Shown: positions 33,042-41,170, counted from the first letter of the stretch. The stretch: DNA of 64,000 bases from an uncultured Prevotella sp. (GCA_905233165.1 CAJODL010000001.1:455313-519312), one strand, 5' to 3'. Notes: generated from the sequence alone by a model not told the origin. Numbers and translations: made by a program.

Positions 33042-34019
33042 ATGAAACCATATAAATTTCAACCATTTCTTAAAACTACCATATGGGGAGGCTATCAGAT
33101 AGCTCCCTTCAAGGGTATCTTCACAGCACAACCCAACGTAGGTGAAAGTTGGGAAATTAGTGGTGTACCAGGACATGAAAGCGTTGCTGTTAATCGAGGA
33201 CTTATTGATGATGTCGATGAAGGCCTGACGCTGGTGGAACTTATCGACAAATATAAAGGACTTCTCGTAGGGCAGAAAATTTATAAGAAGTTCGGCAACA
33301 ATTTCCCACTCCTCGTGAAATTCATCGACTCGCGTCAAGATCTTTCCGTTCAGGTACATCCGGATGATAAGTTGGCAATGCAACGTCACGGATGTTCAGG
33401 AAAGACAGAAATGTGGTACATAATCAAAAGCGATGTGGGAGCCAAGATATATGCGGGACTTTCAAAGAGTATAACTCCTGATGATTATGAGCAGTTGGCA
33501 ACTGCTGAACCAATAAATGGACGTTCTCCCATGCAAGATGTCATTGCCACACATGAAGCCCATGAGGGAGATCTCTTTTTTCTGCCTGCCGGACGATTGC
33601 ATGCTATCGGAGCAGGAAATTTCCTCGCAGAAATACAGCAGACAAGCGACATAACATATCGCGTGTATGATTTCGGGCGAAAAGACGTACATGGAAACCC
33701 ACGCGAGTTACACATTGAGCAGGCAAAGGAAGCAATAGACTATCAGGTATGGCCCGCCTATCGTACATCTTATGATAGTACGAAACCCAATTCGCAACTC
33801 ATAAACTGCCCGTATTTTGTTGTTAATCGTTTGGTTGTGCAGGTGGCACAGCAGATAGATTTCAATTGTGACTCCTTTGTCATAGTTGTTTGTTTGTGGG
33901 GAAAAGCCAATATCAACGGCATCAGCATCCGTCAAGGCGAAACAATTCTTGTGCCAGCATGCGAAAACATTCTCTATATCTTTGGAAATGCTACATTTCT
34001 GACAGCAATAATGCCTTAA
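33042..34019 (+). CDS. manA: Mannose-6-phosphate isomerase, class I
   Basis: 325 aa, cytoplasmic cupin enzyme. Zinc-site features: DLSVQVHPDDKLAMQRHG with the paired His, KTEMWYII, and the later FLPAGRLHAIGAGNFLAEIQQTSDITYRVYDFGR. It interconverts mannose-6-phosphate and fructose-6-phosphate, linking GH130-derived mannose phosphate (after a phosphomannomutase not seen here) to glycolysis. It is the last gene of the locus and is followed by a strong terminator at 34049. No clear own promoter was found. Confidence 0.92.
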   Translation: MKPYKFQPFLKTTIWGGYQIAPFKGIFTAQPNVGESWEISGVPGHESVAVNRGLIDDVDEGLTLVELIDKYKGLLVGQKIYKKFGNNFPLLVKFIDSRQDLSVQVHPDDKLAMQRHGCSGKTEMWYIIKSDVGAKIYAGLSKSITPDDYEQLATAEPINGRSPMQDVIATHEAHEGDLFFLPAGRLHAIGAGNFLAEIQQTSDITYRVYDFGRKDVHGNPRELHIEQAKEAIDYQVWPAYRTSYDSTKPNSQLINCPYFVVNRLVVQVAQQIDFNCDSFVIVVCLWGKANINGISIRQGETILVPACENILYIFGNATFLTAIMP

Positions 34020-34048
34020 TCGGACAAATAACTGAATTATAACAAAAT

Positions 34049-34080
34049 AGCGGAGGCCGCATTATTGGTGCGGCCTCCGC
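34049..34080. terminator. GC-rich hairpin, right boundary of the mannan locus
   Basis: GCGGAGGCCGCA and TGCGGCCTCCGC form a 12-bp perfect stem with TTATTGG in the loop. It is almost the same sequence as 10097-10127. The following bases lack a strong T run on the plus strand. Confidence 0.75.
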
Positions 34081-34205
34081 TTGTGCGGTAAAAAAAGGAC
34101 TGCTACTGCACATTGAATTTATGGTCAAAAACGAGAAATTAGATAAAAGTTGTTAAATTTCGCAGAGTTGTCCGAGTTTTTTTCGGTTTTCTATACAATA
34201 TTTAA

Positions 34206-34213
34206 TAACTTTG
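34206..34213 (+). promoter_or_regulatory. -7 box of the toxin-antitoxin pair
   Basis: TAACTTTG followed by CAGCAC, 18 bp before ATG 34232. A TTG start at 34211 in the same frame would overlap the -7 box and is rejected. Confidence 0.65.
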
Positions 34214-34231
34214 CAGCACAAAACATGTCTT

Positions 34232-34870
34232 ATGGAAAAGAATCCGCTATTGCAATTTGGTAATATTCCAATAACAACCGATATACTATATGGTTGTTTT
34301 AATAGGTTATCGTCGCCTGACGATAAGATATTGGCATTAGAAAAAAGTGGTGAGCTAATACGGCTGAGACGGGGTTTGTATGTCGTTAATCAGGAATTAA
34401 GTGGAAAGCCATACGCACAAGGATTGTATGCAAACCATATTTACGGCCCTTCATATGTATCACTGCAATGGGCAACCCATTGGTATGGACTGATACCGGA
34501 AATGGTGACAACGGTAACGTCTGTGACCACCCAAAGGTCAAGGCATTATGACTCTCCCCTAGGACGTTACGCCTATTACCATATGCAAGAAGGATATTAC
34601 AACATTGGTATTAGGATGGTAAAAGACGAAAAGAATGGGGTAACGATGCTAATGGCTACTCCTGAGAAGGCTCTGTGTGATACGATTATGCATGACCGTT
34701 ATATACCAGGTCAATCCGTCAAAGCGCTTTGGCAGTACTTGGAAGAGGACATTCGATTTGATACTGATGCTCTTCGTGACTTCGACATCAATATCATTGA
34801 GCAATGTGCCCAATATCAACGCAAGACAAAAATACTACAAAATCTTATAAAAATTATCAAGAAGTTATGA
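34232..34870 (+). CDS. AbiEi-like antitoxin (type IV toxin-antitoxin)
   Basis: 212 aa from ATG 34232. The N-terminal winged-helix-like region (ALEKSGELIRLRRGLYVVN) and the central segment ANHIYGPSYVSLQWATHWYG with ATPEKALCDTIM are characteristic of AbiEi-type antitoxin/transcriptional regulators. It stops 1 bp into the toxin gene (ATGA overlap), the usual antitoxin-first order. In the AbiE system the antitoxin represses the promoter and neutralises the toxin without direct stable binding. It sits between the mannan and sulfur blocks, so it is probably an insertion at that boundary. Confidence 0.82.
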   Translation: MEKNPLLQFGNIPITTDILYGCFNRLSSPDDKILALEKSGELIRLRRGLYVVNQELSGKPYAQGLYANHIYGPSYVSLQWATHWYGLIPEMVTTVTSVTTQRSRHYDSPLGRYAYYHMQEGYYNIGIRMVKDEKNGVTMLMATPEKALCDTIMHDRYIPGQSVKALWQYLEEDIRFDTDALRDFDINIIEQCAQYQRKTKILQNLIKIIKKL

Positions 34871-35691
34871 CTCTCTACAATCAAATGGTGGCTGAAATAA
34901 GTCAGCAGCGAGGAACTGAGGGGTACAATGTTGAGCAAGAAGTGATGCAACGTATTGCACTTGCCGCATTGTTTCGCGGAGGATTCTTCAAGCATGCAGC
35001 ATTCTATGGGGGGACATGCTTGCGAATATTTCACGAATTACCACGCTTCTCTGAAGATATGGACTTTACTCTTACAGAGAAGAATCCGGATATTCACCTG
35101 GAAAACTACTTTCCTTTCATTATTGAAGAATTTCGTAAAGCCGGACTGGAAGTAATTATCCAGAAAAAGGAAAAGAAAATTTTCGGACGTGTTGAGTCTG
35201 CTTTCCTAAAGGAGAATACAGAGGTATATGATATAAAGTTTCAAACAAAGAAAACGATAAAGGTAAAAATAGAGATGGACACAGATCCGCCTTTAGGATT
35301 TGATACCGAGCAAAAGATTTTAGCACAACCGTTCTCTTTCTACACACGTTGCCTTACTCTACCTTACCTCTATGCCGGAAAGATGCATGCATTGGTCTAT
35401 CGTGCATGGCAACGTCGTATTAAGGGACGCGACTGGTATGATTTCGAATGGTACGTTCGTCATCGTGTGCCTCTCGATTTCAGGCATCTACAGGAGCGAA
35501 TCCATGAATTCTCGGGCAAAACCGTCAACAAGGAAGAATTCATGGAAATGCTAAGGGAGAAGCTAAGTAGTACGGACATCAACCTCGTTAAGCAAGATGT
35601 TGTTTCGTTTGTTGATAACCCTCACGAGCTCGACATCTGGTCGAACGACTATTTCCTGCAACTTGCAGACATGATGGTGTTCAAACAATAA
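34867..35691 (+). CDS. AbiEii-like nucleotidyltransferase toxin
   Basis: 274 aa from ATG 34867; a longer frame begins at 34804 inside the antitoxin gene. Contains the nucleotidyltransferase signature AAFYGGTCLRIFHELPRFSEDMDFTL (split: GGTCLR, then SEDMDF with the two metal-binding Asp) and the downstream GRDWYDFEWYVRH motif of AbiEii/AbiGii toxins. Such toxins stop growth upon phage infection or antitoxin loss by modifying tRNA or related targets. A terminator follows at once. Confidence 0.85.
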   Translation: MTLYNQMVAEISQQRGTEGYNVEQEVMQRIALAALFRGGFFKHAAFYGGTCLRIFHELPRFSEDMDFTLTEKNPDIHLENYFPFIIEEFRKAGLEVIIQKKEKKIFGRVESAFLKENTEVYDIKFQTKKTIKVKIEMDTDPPLGFDTEQKILAQPFSFYTRCLTLPYLYAGKMHALVYRAWQRRIKGRDWYDFEWYVRHRVPLDFRHLQERIHEFSGKTVNKEEFMEMLREKLSSTDINLVKQDVVSFVDNPHELDIWSNDYFLQLADMMVFKQ

Positions 35692-35711
35692 TCCCACTGC
35701 CTTATCCACAA

Positions 35712-35754
35712 AACAATTCCGGAAGGATGTTATCATCTTTCCGGAATTGTTTTT
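35712..35754 (+). terminator. Terminator of the toxin-antitoxin operon
   Basis: AACAATTCCGGAA (35712-35724) pairs with TTCCGGAATTGTT (35739-35751), followed by TTTT. A textbook intrinsic terminator 20 bp after the toxin stop codon. Confidence 0.85.
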
Positions 35755-35765
35755 CTAAGCGTATT

Positions 35766-35855
35766 TTACTTCACCTGTGCGCCGGCAGCATCGAACTGGT
35801 TGCCGTTAGCATTCCCGATGACGAGCTTGCCGTCCTTAACGTTAGGTATGGCATA
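35766..35855 (-). pseudogene. C-terminal remnant of an unidentified minus-strand gene
   Basis: On the minus strand 29 codons read YAIPNVKDGKLVIGNANG and on to AAGAQVK, then TAA at 35766-35768. An in-frame stop lies directly upstream, so only a tail remains. Amino acid use is like real protein. The family is not recognised. Confidence 0.35.
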
Positions 35856-35917
35856 TCACATAGGTTTGGTATATAAAATACTCTGTGCGTGGGATTGTGG
35901 GCGGAGGAAAAAGTGCC

Positions 35918-35925
35918 TACCTTTG
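35918..35925 (+). promoter_or_regulatory. -7 box of the sulfite reductase/siroheme operon
   Basis: TACCTTTG followed by GCATCC, 28 bp before ATG 35954. Two TTTGGTAT-like half sites lie upstream (CGTTAGGTAT 35839-35848 and GGTTTGGTAT 35863-35872), resembling the palindrome before the pstB-like gene. Confidence 0.75.
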
Positions 35926-35953
35926 CATCCGCAAACACAAACACAAAAAAGAT

Positions 35954-38284
35954 ATGTATATCATACCAGAGAGTCTGACAGCAGACATTCAGTACAATCA
36001 GCGGCTCATAGAGCAATATAAAAAAGGAGAAATCAGTGGTGCACAGTTGAAATCGAACCGTGTGCCGATGGGTATTTACGAGCAGCGTCAGGACGGTCAC
36101 TATATGTTGCGCATTCGTTGCACAGGCGGTCTTTTCACCCCACGTCAGCTGCGCCGTGTTGCTGAGGTGGGAAGACAGGTGAACTGTTCGCACATCCATA
36201 TCACGACGCGACAGGAGGTGCAAATACACGACGTTAGCATCGACCAAGCCACTGAAGCCCTCCTTGCCCTGAAGGAAGAAGGGCTTGCTACACAAGGTGG
36301 CGGAGGAAATACCGTGCGCAACATACTGGTAAACGAACTGGGTGGCATCAGCAGCAGACAGACATTCGACCCCTATCCATACGCCATAGGACTGACAACA
36401 CGTCTGATTGCCGAGAAGGATTCGTGGTCAATGCCCCGAAAACTGAAAATAGCCTTCGACATGAATGAGGAGGATGCTAACTTCTCACTGGTGGCAGACC
36501 TGGGACTGATTCCGCAGAAAAGGGGCGGACAGCGTGGCTTCAAGGTGCTGTTAGGCGGTAGCGTGGCAAGTAATCCGCACAAGGGGTGGCAGGTGTTTGA
36601 CTTCCTGCCCGAGAAAGACCTGTTCCGTGCGGCAAAGGCTGCAAAGAACTTCTTTAACCTGAACGGCAACAGAAAGAACCGTCATAAGGCTCGCATACGT
36701 TATATATTTTACAAGAACGGTGAGGAAGAGACGCGGAGACTCTATAAGGAGGAGTATGACAAACTGGTTGACGATGAGACGCTGGACTTTACGCCGGCCC
36801 TGTTACAGCTGGAATATAAAAAGCCGTCATTTGCTCCTGTAGTGGACGAGAGTGAGGCATTTGCTACATGGAAGCAGCGCTATGCACAAAAGCAGAGCGT
36901 AGGCGAAGGCTTCTACGCCGTTATACCATTCCTGCATGGCAATACGTCCCCCGATGTCTTTGAAAAGATAGCAGACTTCCTGAAGGAATTTGGCAATGAC
37001 GTCATCCGCTTCACGCCACGTCAGAATATGCAGCTGCGAAATATTCCGGAGGCGTATCTGCCAAATGTCTATCAGTTCTTCAAGTCATTGGGCCTGTCGC
37101 TCGATGTGCCTGTCATACTCAATAACCTCACATCATGTACCGGCGCCGACACCTGCCGCTTGGGCATCTGTCTGCCAAAGGGATTGGTAAAGGGTATTCG
37201 CAGACAGTTGGAGAAAAGCACACTGGACCTCGACAAACTGCCCGACCTGAAGATAAATATCAACGGCTGCTCTAATTCGTGTGCTCAGAATGCATGGAGC
37301 GACTTGGGCTTCAGCGGACGTATCGGCAGGGTAGGAGACCATCCTTATCCGGCATATACCGTATGGGCTCGCGTAAACGGCAAGACAGAACTGGCAGAGG
37401 CCCTTGGCTATCTGGCAGCAAGAGACATACCGCAGTTCGTAGTTGATTATCTGGGCCATTACCTCACGGTGAAAGACCAGTATGACAGTTACGATGCCTT
37501 TGTACGCAAAGAGGGTGCCGATGTTATCAAGGAGTTGATTGCCCGCTATAAGGATGTCCCTTCGTTTGAGGATGACAAGAACCATTACTTCGACTGGGGT
37601 GCCGAAGAAGTATTCTCGTTGACCAGTCACGGCAAGGCCGAATGTTCTGCAGGTCTGTTCGACATCATAGAACTGGATCAGGCCACTATCAAGGAGAAGT
37701 TGACAGCATTGGCTCTGCCAGGTGCCGACGAGGAAACACTGCTGCACGACATAGTCTTCTCTGCTTCCCGCATGTTGCTTGTCACCCGTGGTGCCGATCC
37801 TCGTACGGACGATGAGGTATATGCAAACTTCGAAGAACTGTTTATCGATGCCGGCATTGTTGATGCTGATTTCAAGGCTGTCGTTGAGAAAGCCCGTCAT
37901 GCAGAATCGTTGTCAAACGATCGAGAGCAGATAGACGCGTTGGCAGCAAAGGTGAATGAGCTATATGCCTCAATGGATGACTCGCTGCAGTTTAAGGTGC
38001 CCCCCTCTAAATCTCCCCAAAGTGGAGACTCCCTACCTCCGGAGGGTAAGGGGATGGATTCCTCTTCTCTCAAAAAAGACCTTAGAGGTGTGGCGTGTCC
38101 GATGAATTTCGTGAAGACGAAGATAGAACTCTCCACTATGCAGAGCGGGCAGCTGTTGGAGATACTGCTTGATGATGGGCAGCCAATACAGAACGTGCCA
38201 GGCAGCGTGCGTCAGGAAGGGCATGAGGTGCTTTCTACTGAAAAGGTGGACGATTACTGGAAAGTGGTGATAAGGAAAAAGTGA
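35954..38284 (+). CDS. Siroheme sulfite/nitrite reductase fused to a TusA-like domain
   Basis: 776 aa from ATG 35954; an upstream frame from 35885 contains the promoter. Two nitrite/sulfite reductase half-domains with ferredoxin-like and siroheme parts. The [4Fe-4S]-siroheme cysteines are C395-x5-C401 (TSCTGADTC) and C439-x3-C443 (NGCSNSC). Residues about 580-680 form a helical HEPN-like insert. Residues about 709-776 are a SirA/TusA-type domain (DLRGVACPMNFVKTKIEL) carrying the CP motif whose Cys carries persulfide in TusA. It reduces sulfite to sulfide for cysteine synthesis (or nitrite to ammonia; the sulfate genes downstream favour sulfite). The linker before the TusA part holds an inserted intergenic-type repeat (37998-38060). 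Confidence 0.85.
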   Translation: MYIIPESLTADIQYNQRLIEQYKKGEISGAQLKSNRVPMGIYEQRQDGHYMLRIRCTGGLFTPRQLRRVAEVGRQVNCSHIHITTRQEVQIHDVSIDQATEALLALKEEGLATQGGGGNTVRNILVNELGGISSRQTFDPYPYAIGLTTRLIAEKDSWSMPRKLKIAFDMNEEDANFSLVADLGLIPQKRGGQRGFKVLLGGSVASNPHKGWQVFDFLPEKDLFRAAKAAKNFFNLNGNRKNRHKARIRYIFYKNGEEETRRLYKEEYDKLVDDETLDFTPALLQLEYKKPSFAPVVDESEAFATWKQRYAQKQSVGEGFYAVIPFLHGNTSPDVFEKIADFLKEFGNDVIRFTPRQNMQLRNIPEAYLPNVYQFFKSLGLSLDVPVILNNLTSCTGADTCRLGICLPKGLVKGIRRQLEKSTLDLDKLPDLKININGCSNSCAQNAWSDLGFSGRIGRVGDHPYPAYTVWARVNGKTELAEALGYLAARDIPQFVVDYLGHYLTVKDQYDSYDAFVRKEGADVIKELIARYKDVPSFEDDKNHYFDWGAEEVFSLTSHGKAECSAGLFDIIELDQATIKEKLTALALPGADEETLLHDIVFSASRMLLVTRGADPRTDDEVYANFEELFIDAGIVDADFKAVVEKARHAESLSNDREQIDALAAKVNELYASMDDSLQFKVPPSKSPQSGDSLPPEGKGMDSSSLKKDLRGVACPMNFVKTKIELSTMQSGQLLEILLDDGQPIQNVPGSVRQEGHEVLSTEKVDDYWKVVIRKK
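37998..38060 (+). repeat. CCCCCTC...CTCCCCAAAGTGGAG element, in frame in the reductase linker
   Basis: CCCCCCTCTAAATCTCCCCA then AAGTGGAG, with a second inverted part CCTCCGGAGG. The core matches the intergenic copy at 60226-60256. It encodes a Pro/Ser/Gly-rich linker (PPSKSPQSGDSLPPEGKG). Confidence 0.65.
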
Positions 38285-38315
38285 GAGGTAAGAGTTAAGA
38301 AGTGAGAGGTAAGAG
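38281..38315 (+). repeat. 7-bp tandem array GTRAGAG (five units)
   Basis: GTGAGAG, GTAAGAG, TTAAGAA, GTGAGAG, GTAAGAG. It starts at the stop codon of the reductase (TGA 38282-38284), as in the arrays at 15745 and 16984. Confidence 0.8.
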
Positions 38316-38326
38316 GTTATTGAAAA

Positions 38327-38782
38327 GTGGATTTTCTTCCTATTAACATACGCATTAGTGATGCTCGCATACTGATAGTCGGCGGCGGCAAGGTGGCTAC
38401 TCATAAGGCGACAATACTGAGTCGCTTTACCGAGCGTGCCACAGTCATTGCCCCCGAGGTGAGCGATGGCATCAAGGCCCTGCCATTCAGCTGGGAAGAA
38501 CGTGACTTTGCAGAAAGCGACTTGGACGGTGTGACCCTACTCTTTGTTTGCACCGGCAACCATGAGTTGAACCACCACATCCATTCTTTGGCCCGGCAAC
38601 GCGGCATCCTGACAAGCGTCTGTGATTCGCCTGCCGAATGTGACTTTACCTCGCCAGCCATTTATCGCAATGGCGACTTGACAATCAGCGTCGCCTCAGA
38701 TGGCAAGGACGTAAAACGAAGCATCAGGGTGAGAGACAGAATAAAAGAAAGTATAGAGCATGATAGCATACAAATCAGTTAA
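38327..38782 (+). CDS. Precorrin-2 dehydrogenase / sirohydrochlorin ferrochelatase (siroheme synthase N-domain)
   Basis: 151 aa with GTG start at 38327 (MDFLPINIRISDARILIVGGGKVATHKA). The GGGKVA glycine-rich NAD-binding turn, the VIAPEVSDGI strand and the CDSPAECDFTSPAIYRNGDLTISVASDGK segment are those of the CysG N-terminal/Met8-like family. It oxidises precorrin-2 and inserts iron to make siroheme, the cofactor of the reductase upstream. The length is that of the catalytic part only; the CysG dimerisation arm is short. It overlaps the next gene by 23 bp. Confidence 0.85.
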   Translation: MDFLPINIRISDARILIVGGGKVATHKATILSRFTERATVIAPEVSDGIKALPFSWEERDFAESDLDGVTLLFVCTGNHELNHHIHSLARQRGILTSVCDSPAECDFTSPAIYRNGDLTISVASDGKDVKRSIRVRDRIKESIEHDSIQIS

Positions 38783-40145
38783 CCAACAAAACACATCGTT
38801 AGAAGAGCGCGAGGATGTTTTGCATCGTCAGGGAAAGGTTACTCTCGTGGGCTTCGGTCCCGGAGACCCTGAACTGTTGACTGTCAAGGCTGTCAAAGCA
38901 CTGCAAAATGCAGACATCATCTTCTACGACGACCTGATAGGAAAAGATTTTCTTGAGACATTGAATGCAGAGAAATATTACGTCGGAAAGCGTAGCGGTT
39001 GCCACCATGCAGAACAAGACGACATAAATCGCTTGCTGCTCAAGGCTGCCAGGGAAGGCAAGGAAGTCGTTCGCCTGAAAGGAGGCGACCCTATGGTGTT
39101 CGGACATGCAGGAGAAGAGATAGAATACCTGCAGAGTAACCTTGTAGAGGTATCCGTTATTCCCGGCATTACGACAGCATCGGCATTAGCTGCCACTACA
39201 AAGGTAAGTCTGACGCAGAGAGGCATCAGTTCCAGCGTGTCATTTGTAAACGGTCACTCAGCACGGCCCATTGTTCCCAATACCGAGACGATTGTCTATT
39301 ACATGGGTGGCTCACGGCTGGCTACGATAGGTGCTTCGCTTCTGGCAGAAGGGTGGGCGGCAACTACGCCAGTGTTATTGGTACACAATGTGTCACTTCC
39401 CGACGAAGAAACCTTTGAGACAACAGTCGAAGGTCTGAGGTCTGAGGTCAAAGGTCAAAGGTCAAAGGTCAAACTTCCAGTCATCGCATTGGTTGGCGAC
39501 GTAGCGCGACTCCGCCATCAGGGTGCCTCAAATATCCGCAGGACACTCTATACAGGTTTGGTGTGTCCCAATCCCGACTACATCCATACGCCATTGATAG
39601 AGATAAAGCCCATCGACTATGCAGTGCCACCTCCCGACAGCTACGACTACCTGCTTTTCACCAGCCGCTATGCCGTGAAACATTGGAAGGGCGGCTTCGC
39701 GGGACGAATTGTTTCGATAGGCCCATCTACGACACAAGCCCTGAAGACCGCAGGAGCAGAGAATGTGGAGCAGACGGAGATAGACGACAGCTACGGAGTC
39801 ATTGACTATTTCAGCCGCCAACCTCGCGGACGGGTACTCATACCACGCTCCAATCTCGCCCTTGACATTATCCCCGAAGGTGTCAGGGCGTTAGGCTTCG
39901 ATGTCGAGACACTAACCATATACCATAACGTGTACCCTCGTTATGTCCGACGCATCAATCTGTCAAACATCCAGCGCGTGGTGTTTACATCACCATCTAC
40001 CATCGACAATTTCATTACAACATACGGTGACCTGCCATCACATATCGAATACGTGACACGCGGCAGGATTACCGCCCAACATTTAAAAAGCCGACAAAAT
40101 GAAAAGATTCAGAACATTCAGGAAGGACCAGACCACACGGGATAG
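38760..40145 (+). CDS. cobA: Fusion of uroporphyrinogen-III C-methyltransferase and uroporphyrinogen-III synthase (CobA-HemD)
   Basis: 461 aa. Residues about 20-260 are a SAM-dependent uroporphyrinogen methyltransferase: VTLVGFGPGDPELLTVKAVK, IIFYDDLIG, VVRLKGGDPMVFGHAGEEI, VIPGITTASA. Residues about 265-450 are a HemD domain (DYLLFTSRYAVKHW, VSIGPSTTQALKTAG, VLIPRSNLALDIIPEGVR, VVFTSPSTIDNF). One protein therefore closes the ring to uroporphyrinogen III and methylates it to precorrin-2 for the preceding enzyme. Residues 225-238 are coded by a heptamer array and look like an insertion in a surface loop of the methyltransferase. The 3' end overlaps the hemB fragment. Confidence 0.88.
   Translation: MIAYKSVNQQNTSLEEREDVLHRQGKVTLVGFGPGDPELLTVKAVKALQNADIIFYDDLIGKDFLETLNAEKYYVGKRSGCHHAEQDDINRLLLKAAREGKEVVRLKGGDPMVFGHAGEEIEYLQSNLVEVSVIPGITTASALAATTKVSLTQRGISSSVSFVNGHSARPIVPNTETIVYYMGGSRLATIGASLLAEGWAATTPVLLVHNVSLPDEETFETTVEGLRSEVKGQRSKVKLPVIALVGDVARLRHQGASNIRRTLYTGLVCPNPDYIHTPLIEIKPIDYAVPPPDSYDYLLFTSRYAVKHWKGGFAGRIVSIGPSTTQALKTAGAENVEQTEIDDSYGVIDYFSRQPRGRVLIPRSNLALDIIPEGVRALGFDVETLTIYHNVYPRYVRRINLSNIQRVVFTSPSTIDNFITTYGDLPSHIEYVTRGRITAQHLKSRQNEKIQNIQEGPDHTG
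39432..39473 (+). repeat. 7-bp tandem array inside cobA-hemD (six units, in frame)
   Basis: GGTCTGA twice then GGTCAAA four times: 42 bp, 14 codons, residues 225-238 (GLRSEVKGQRSKVK). The same GGTCAAA unit forms the intergenic arrays at 15745 and 16984. Confidence 0.9.
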
Positions 40146-40236
40146 GTATGCCGATGTGGCCCTCAGCGTCCAAGACTTTATCTACCCGTATTTCGTGGTG
40201 GAAGGAGAGGGGAGTGTCACAACGACGATATATTGA
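40099..40236 (+). pseudogene. hemB: Truncated hemB (delta-aminolevulinate dehydratase) N-terminus
   Basis: ATG 40099 to TGA 40236, 45 codons: MKRFRTFRKDQTTRDRYADV followed by ALSVQDFIYPYFVVEGEG. This is the conserved HemB start (basic R-rich opening, then L.V.DFIYP.FVVEG). After about 38 residues the match ends in GSVTTTIY and a stop; the rest of the enzyme (usually about 325 aa) is absent. It overlaps the end of cobA-hemD by 47 bp. A deletion joined the hemB start to the region before cysD. Confidence 0.75.
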
Positions 40237-40270
40237 AATATGTACTGAAATCAATAAAAGAAAGCATAAT

Positions 40271-41170
40271 ATGAGTATGATTACACATTTGAAAGAACTC
40301 GAGGCGGAGAGCATCTACGTACTTCGCGAGGTTGCAGCGCAGTTTGAGCGCCCCGTAATCCTCTTTTCCGGTGGCAAGGACTCAATAGTCATCGTCCACC
40401 TTGCCTACAAGGCATTCTATCCTGCAAAGATTCCATTCCCCCTGTTGCACATCGACACAGGACATAACTTTCAGGAAACCATCGACTACCGCGATGCACT
40501 CGTCAGCAAACTCGGTGCAGAACTGATTGTCGGTTCCGTGCAGGAGAGTATTGACACAGGGCGTGTAAAGGAAGAAACTGGCTACTACGCTTCACGTAAC
40601 AAATTGCAGACCACCACGTTGCTCGATACCATCGAGAAATATCATTTCGATGCCGCCATTGGTGGCGCACGTCGTGACGAAGAAAAAGCCCGCGCAAAGG
40701 AGCGCTTCTTCAGCCATCGTGATGAGTTTGGCCAGTGGAACCCAAAGAATCAACGCCCTGAGTTGTGGAATATCTTCAATGGACGCAAAGCAATGGGTGA
40801 GCATTTCCGTGTGTTCCCTATCTCCAACTGGACGGAGATGGATGTGTGGCAGTATATTCTGCAGGAAAAGATAGAGATGCCAAGTCTTTACTACACCCAC
40901 GAACGAAAGGTGTTTGAACGTGATGGCCAGTGGTTGGCTGCTGAACCATGTATCAAACTCAAACCAACAGAACAGGTTGTGACAAAACATGTGCGCTGTC
41001 GTACCATCGGGGATATCACCTGTACTGGTCTGACGCTTTCGGAAGCTCACTCACTGGAAGATATTATTGAGGAAATTGCTGCCACCCGTGTAACTGAACG
41101 AGGCGGACGAGCAGATGATAAACGCAGCGAAACCAGCATGGAAGACCGCAAGAAGGCTGGATACTTTTGA
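40271..41170 (+). CDS. cysD: Sulfate adenylyltransferase subunit 2
   Basis: 299 aa from ATG 40271 (E. coli CysD about 302); a frame from 40148 would run through the hemB fragment. PP-loop motif FSGGKDSIVIVHLA, then PFPLLHIDTGHNFQETIDYRD, GGARRDEEKARAKERFFSHRDEFGQWNPK and C-terminal ERGGRADDKRSETSMEDRKKAGYF, all typical. With CysN it makes APS from ATP and sulfate. No own promoter was seen, so it is expressed from upstream or from a site created by the deletion. Confidence 0.95.
   Translation: MSMITHLKELEAESIYVLREVAAQFERPVILFSGGKDSIVIVHLAYKAFYPAKIPFPLLHIDTGHNFQETIDYRDALVSKLGAELIVGSVQESIDTGRVKEETGYYASRNKLQTTTLLDTIEKYHFDAAIGGARRDEEKARAKERFFSHRDEFGQWNPKNQRPELWNIFNGRKAMGEHFRVFPISNWTEMDVWQYILQEKIEMPSLYYTHERKVFERDGQWLAAEPCIKLKPTEQVVTKHVRCRTIGDITCTGLTLSEAHSLEDIIEEIAATRVTERGGRADDKRSETSMEDRKKAGYF

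Noticed and set aside
35771..36295. 174-codon minus-strand frame over the start of the sulfite reductase
   Set aside because: It is opposite a strongly supported gene and has no family features; only the short tail at 35766-35855, in another frame, looks like real protein.
37133..37900. 255-codon minus-strand frame inside the sulfite reductase
   Set aside because: A shadow of the reductase coding strand; Cys- and His-rich nonsense composition and no promoter.
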